From Eubacterium sp. CAG:252 (GTDB lineage Bacteria; Bacillota; Clostridia; Lachnospirales; Lachnospiraceae), in contig FR886338.1 in the NCBI GenBank assembly GCA_000436535.1, positions 40,667 through 104,666 of the forward strand: a stretch of DNA of 64,000 nucleotides, written 5' to 3'. Every line of letters starts with the position of its first letter. Positions within the stretch are counted from its first letter, which is position 1. The position numbers and the translations under genes were made by a program. The notes below the pieces were generated by a model. The model was not told the DNA's origin. It did no database searches and was given only the letters and a program-made list of their open reading frames with translations. Below, one piece after another: positions 62,293 through 64,000 of this stretch.

Positions 62293-63963
62293 TTATAACT
62301 GGGCTTCCATAATTATAGGAAGAATAACCGGATTTCTCTTCATCTTCTTCCATAAGTACTCACTAAGGTCATCCTTAATGATATTCTTTATCTTACTCCA
62401 GTCTGTGATATTCTTATCAAGACATCTGAGTACTGAATCTGTGACTATTGCCCTTGCTTCATCAAGAAGCTCTTCTGCTTCCCTTACATATACGAAGCCC
62501 CTTGTTACTATATCCGGACCTGCTATAAGCTGTCCACTGTACTTTTCAAGGGTAAGAACTACTATAATAATACCATTCTCAGCAAGGTTCTGTCTATCTC
62601 TTAATACGATATTACCAACATCACCAACTCCAAGACCATCTACAAGTATAGCTCCTGTATGGACTTTACCTACTATATCAGCCTTTTCATCGCTTAACTC
62701 TATAACATCGCCTGACTTAGCTATGATAACATCATCCTTATCATATCCAAGTGACATAACCACTTCCTTCTGCGCTATAAGATGTCTGTACTCACCATGC
62801 ACAGGTATAGCATACTTTGGCTTAAGAAGTGAATAAACAAGCTTTATCTCCTCCTGACATGCATGTCCTGATACATGTGTATCCTGGAATATAACCTTAG
62901 CACCCTTCATACCAAGTTCGTTGATAACTCTTGCAACTGACTTTTCATTACCCGGAATAGGTGTTGAAGAGAATACTACGCAGTCGCCCGGCTGTATAGA
63001 TACCTTTCTGTGAAGGTTAGCTGCCATTCTTGAAAGAGCTGCCATAGACTCACCCTGACTACCTGTTGTTATAAGAACTATCTGCTCTGGTGTGTAATTC
63101 TTCATAGCCTCTGTTTCTATAAGAGTTCCGTCTGGAATATGAAGATATCCAAGGTCTTCTGCAACATCTATAATGTTAACCATGCTTCGGCCTTCAACGC
63201 ACACTTTTCTTCCATAAGCCACTGCTGCATTGATAATCTGCTGTACTCTGTCAACATTAGATGCAAATGTAGCTATAATTATTCTGCTGTTCTTATTGTC
63301 GTTAAATATCTTATCAAATGTACTTCCAACGGTTCTTTCAGACATCGTAAAGCCCGGTCTTAAAGCGTTAGTACTATCACACATAAGTGCAAGCACCCCC
63401 TTCTTTCCAAGCTCTGCAAATCTCTGAAGGTCTATAGGACTACCATTAACTGGTGTGTAATCAACCTTAAAATCTCCTGTATGAACAAGAATACCTGCCG
63501 GTGAGAATATAGCAAGTGCCGCTGCATCTGCTATACTGTGGTTAGTTCTTATGAACTCAACCCTGAAATCTCCAAGAGTTACTGACTGTCCGTACTTGAC
63601 AACCTTTCTCTTTACATCGCGCATCATATTATGCTCTTTTAACTTGGACTCTATAAGTCCCATTGTAAGTCTTGTAGCATAGATAGGAACATTGACCTCC
63701 TTAAGTACATAAGGAATAGCTCCTATATGATCTTCATGTCCGTGTGTTATAACAAATGCCTTAACCTTATCAATATTTTCCTTAAGATATGTTACATCAG
63801 GGATAATAAGGTCAATACCAAGCATTTCTTCTTCTGGGAAACTAAGTCCGCAGTCTACAACAACAATACTGTCATCGTACTCGATGGCAGTAATATTCAT
63901 ACCAATCTGTTCAAGTCCTCCAAGAGGTATAACTTTAACAGAACCAACATTTTCTTTTTTCAT
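62293..63963 (-). CDS. rnjA: Ribonuclease J
   Basis: 556 residues from the ATG at 63963 (GAGGTG site). Metallo-beta-lactamase motif FVITHGHEDHIGAIPYVL, HTGDFKVD, beta-CASP region MCDSTNALRPGFTMSERTVG and the RNase J C-terminal domain (to about 556). It acts as 5'-3' exoribonuclease and endonuclease. The gene just fits in the window; its promoter would lie beyond 64000. Confidence 0.96.
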   Translation of the reverse strand: MKKENVGSVKVIPLGGLEQIGMNITAIEYDDSIVVVDCGLSFPEEEMLGIDLIIPDVTYLKENIDKVKAFVITHGHEDHIGAIPYVLKEVNVPIYATRLTMGLIESKLKEHNMMRDVKRKVVKYGQSVTLGDFRVEFIRTNHSIADAAALAIFSPAGILVHTGDFKVDYTPVNGSPIDLQRFAELGKKGVLALMCDSTNALRPGFTMSERTVGSTFDKIFNDNKNSRIIIATFASNVDRVQQIINAAVAYGRKVCVEGRSMVNIIDVAEDLGYLHIPDGTLIETEAMKNYTPEQIVLITTGSQGESMAALSRMAANLHRKVSIQPGDCVVFSSTPIPGNEKSVARVINELGMKGAKVIFQDTHVSGHACQEEIKLVYSLLKPKYAIPVHGEYRHLIAQKEVVMSLGYDKDDVIIAKSGDVIELSDEKADIVGKVHTGAILVDGLGVGDVGNIVLRDRQNLAENGIIIVVLTLEKYSGQLIAGPDIVTRGFVYVREAEELLDEARAIVTDSVLRCLDKNITDWSKIKNIIKDDLSEYLWKKMKRNPVILPIIMEAQL

Positions 63964-64000
63964 TAAGCACCTCGTCATTCTTTAAATATAAATATAAATA

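Noticed and set aside
1..64000. tRNA or rRNA genes, phage or transposase genes
   Set aside because: No clover-leaf ends with GGTTCRA-type arms, no rRNA signatures, and no transposase, integrase or capsid proteins were seen on either strand.

Overview
The window looks like the chromosome of a low-GC, Gram-positive anaerobe of the Clostridia, most likely a Lachnospiraceae member. This is inferred from gene content and protein style: a HypA/HypB pair with an iron-sulfur flavoprotein, a 2-hydroxyacyl-CoA dehydratase-type activase, DUF1540, DUF5721-like and DUF6465-like small proteins, SigG and SigK, a Trp T-box, and a CIRCE operator at htpG. The species cannot be fixed from the sequence alone. 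There are no rRNA or tRNA genes, CRISPR array, phage genes or recognisable transposase. Nearly all genes lie on the minus strand. The plus-strand exceptions are an ABC transporter pair (43.6-45.2 kb) and the DUF5721/htpG/lepB/DUF1540/efp block (47.4-52.2 kb).

Layout, left to right: a truncated activase and a HAD phosphatase; flotillin with an NfeD-like membrane protein; NAD synthetase with a parvulin-like membrane foldase; a small repeat lipoprotein; a RibU-type riboflavin S component with a PAS protein; valS. Next comes nickel-enzyme maturation (hypB, a 4Fe-4S/FAD oxidoreductase, hypA), interrupted by a 277-bp palindromic element. A CarD regulator, an H1-like DUF6465 protein and an HPr-like protein follow. 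The tryptophan operon (trpE-trpG-trpCF-trpB-trpA plus a small unknown gene) sits behind a T-box whose likely specifier is TGG; trpD is absent from it. The 25-36 kb stretch is more accessory: an unknown protein, a HAD phosphatase, a TPR protein, a GH13 debranching-enzyme homologue that has lost all three catalytic carboxylates, a radical SAM activase, a TepA/ClpP-like protease with an Asn-rich head, a GH25 lysozyme, and a PD-(D/E)XK-like nuclease fused to a DUF2075-type helicase. Then come sugar nucleotide genes (UDPGP pyrophosphorylase, galE), aroE-aroK-aroQ, yqeG-type HAD, nrdR, sigG and a DHH phosphoesterase.

The right part holds the SBP-less ABC transporter, a BspA-type LRR surface protein with C-terminal 22-residue repeats, CIRCE-htpG, signal peptidase I with an acidic cytoplasmic head, DUF1540, efp, the pilB-pilT motor pair, aminopeptidase P, a pro-sequence-less sigK, and a block matching the Bacillus yrrL-yrrM-yrrN/O arrangement (MltG-like stub, TrmR, U32 peptidase/TrhP), followed by a YlbF-family gene and RNase J.

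The most interesting unexplained features are: a terminator-like hairpin with a competing pairing partner in the leader of hypB; the dead GH13 protein; the 277-bp palindromic element upstream of hypA; a family of short intergenic inverted-repeat elements built on a 22-bp core that recurs across the window; and two hairpins that bury the ribosome binding sites of the DUF1540 gene and sigK.
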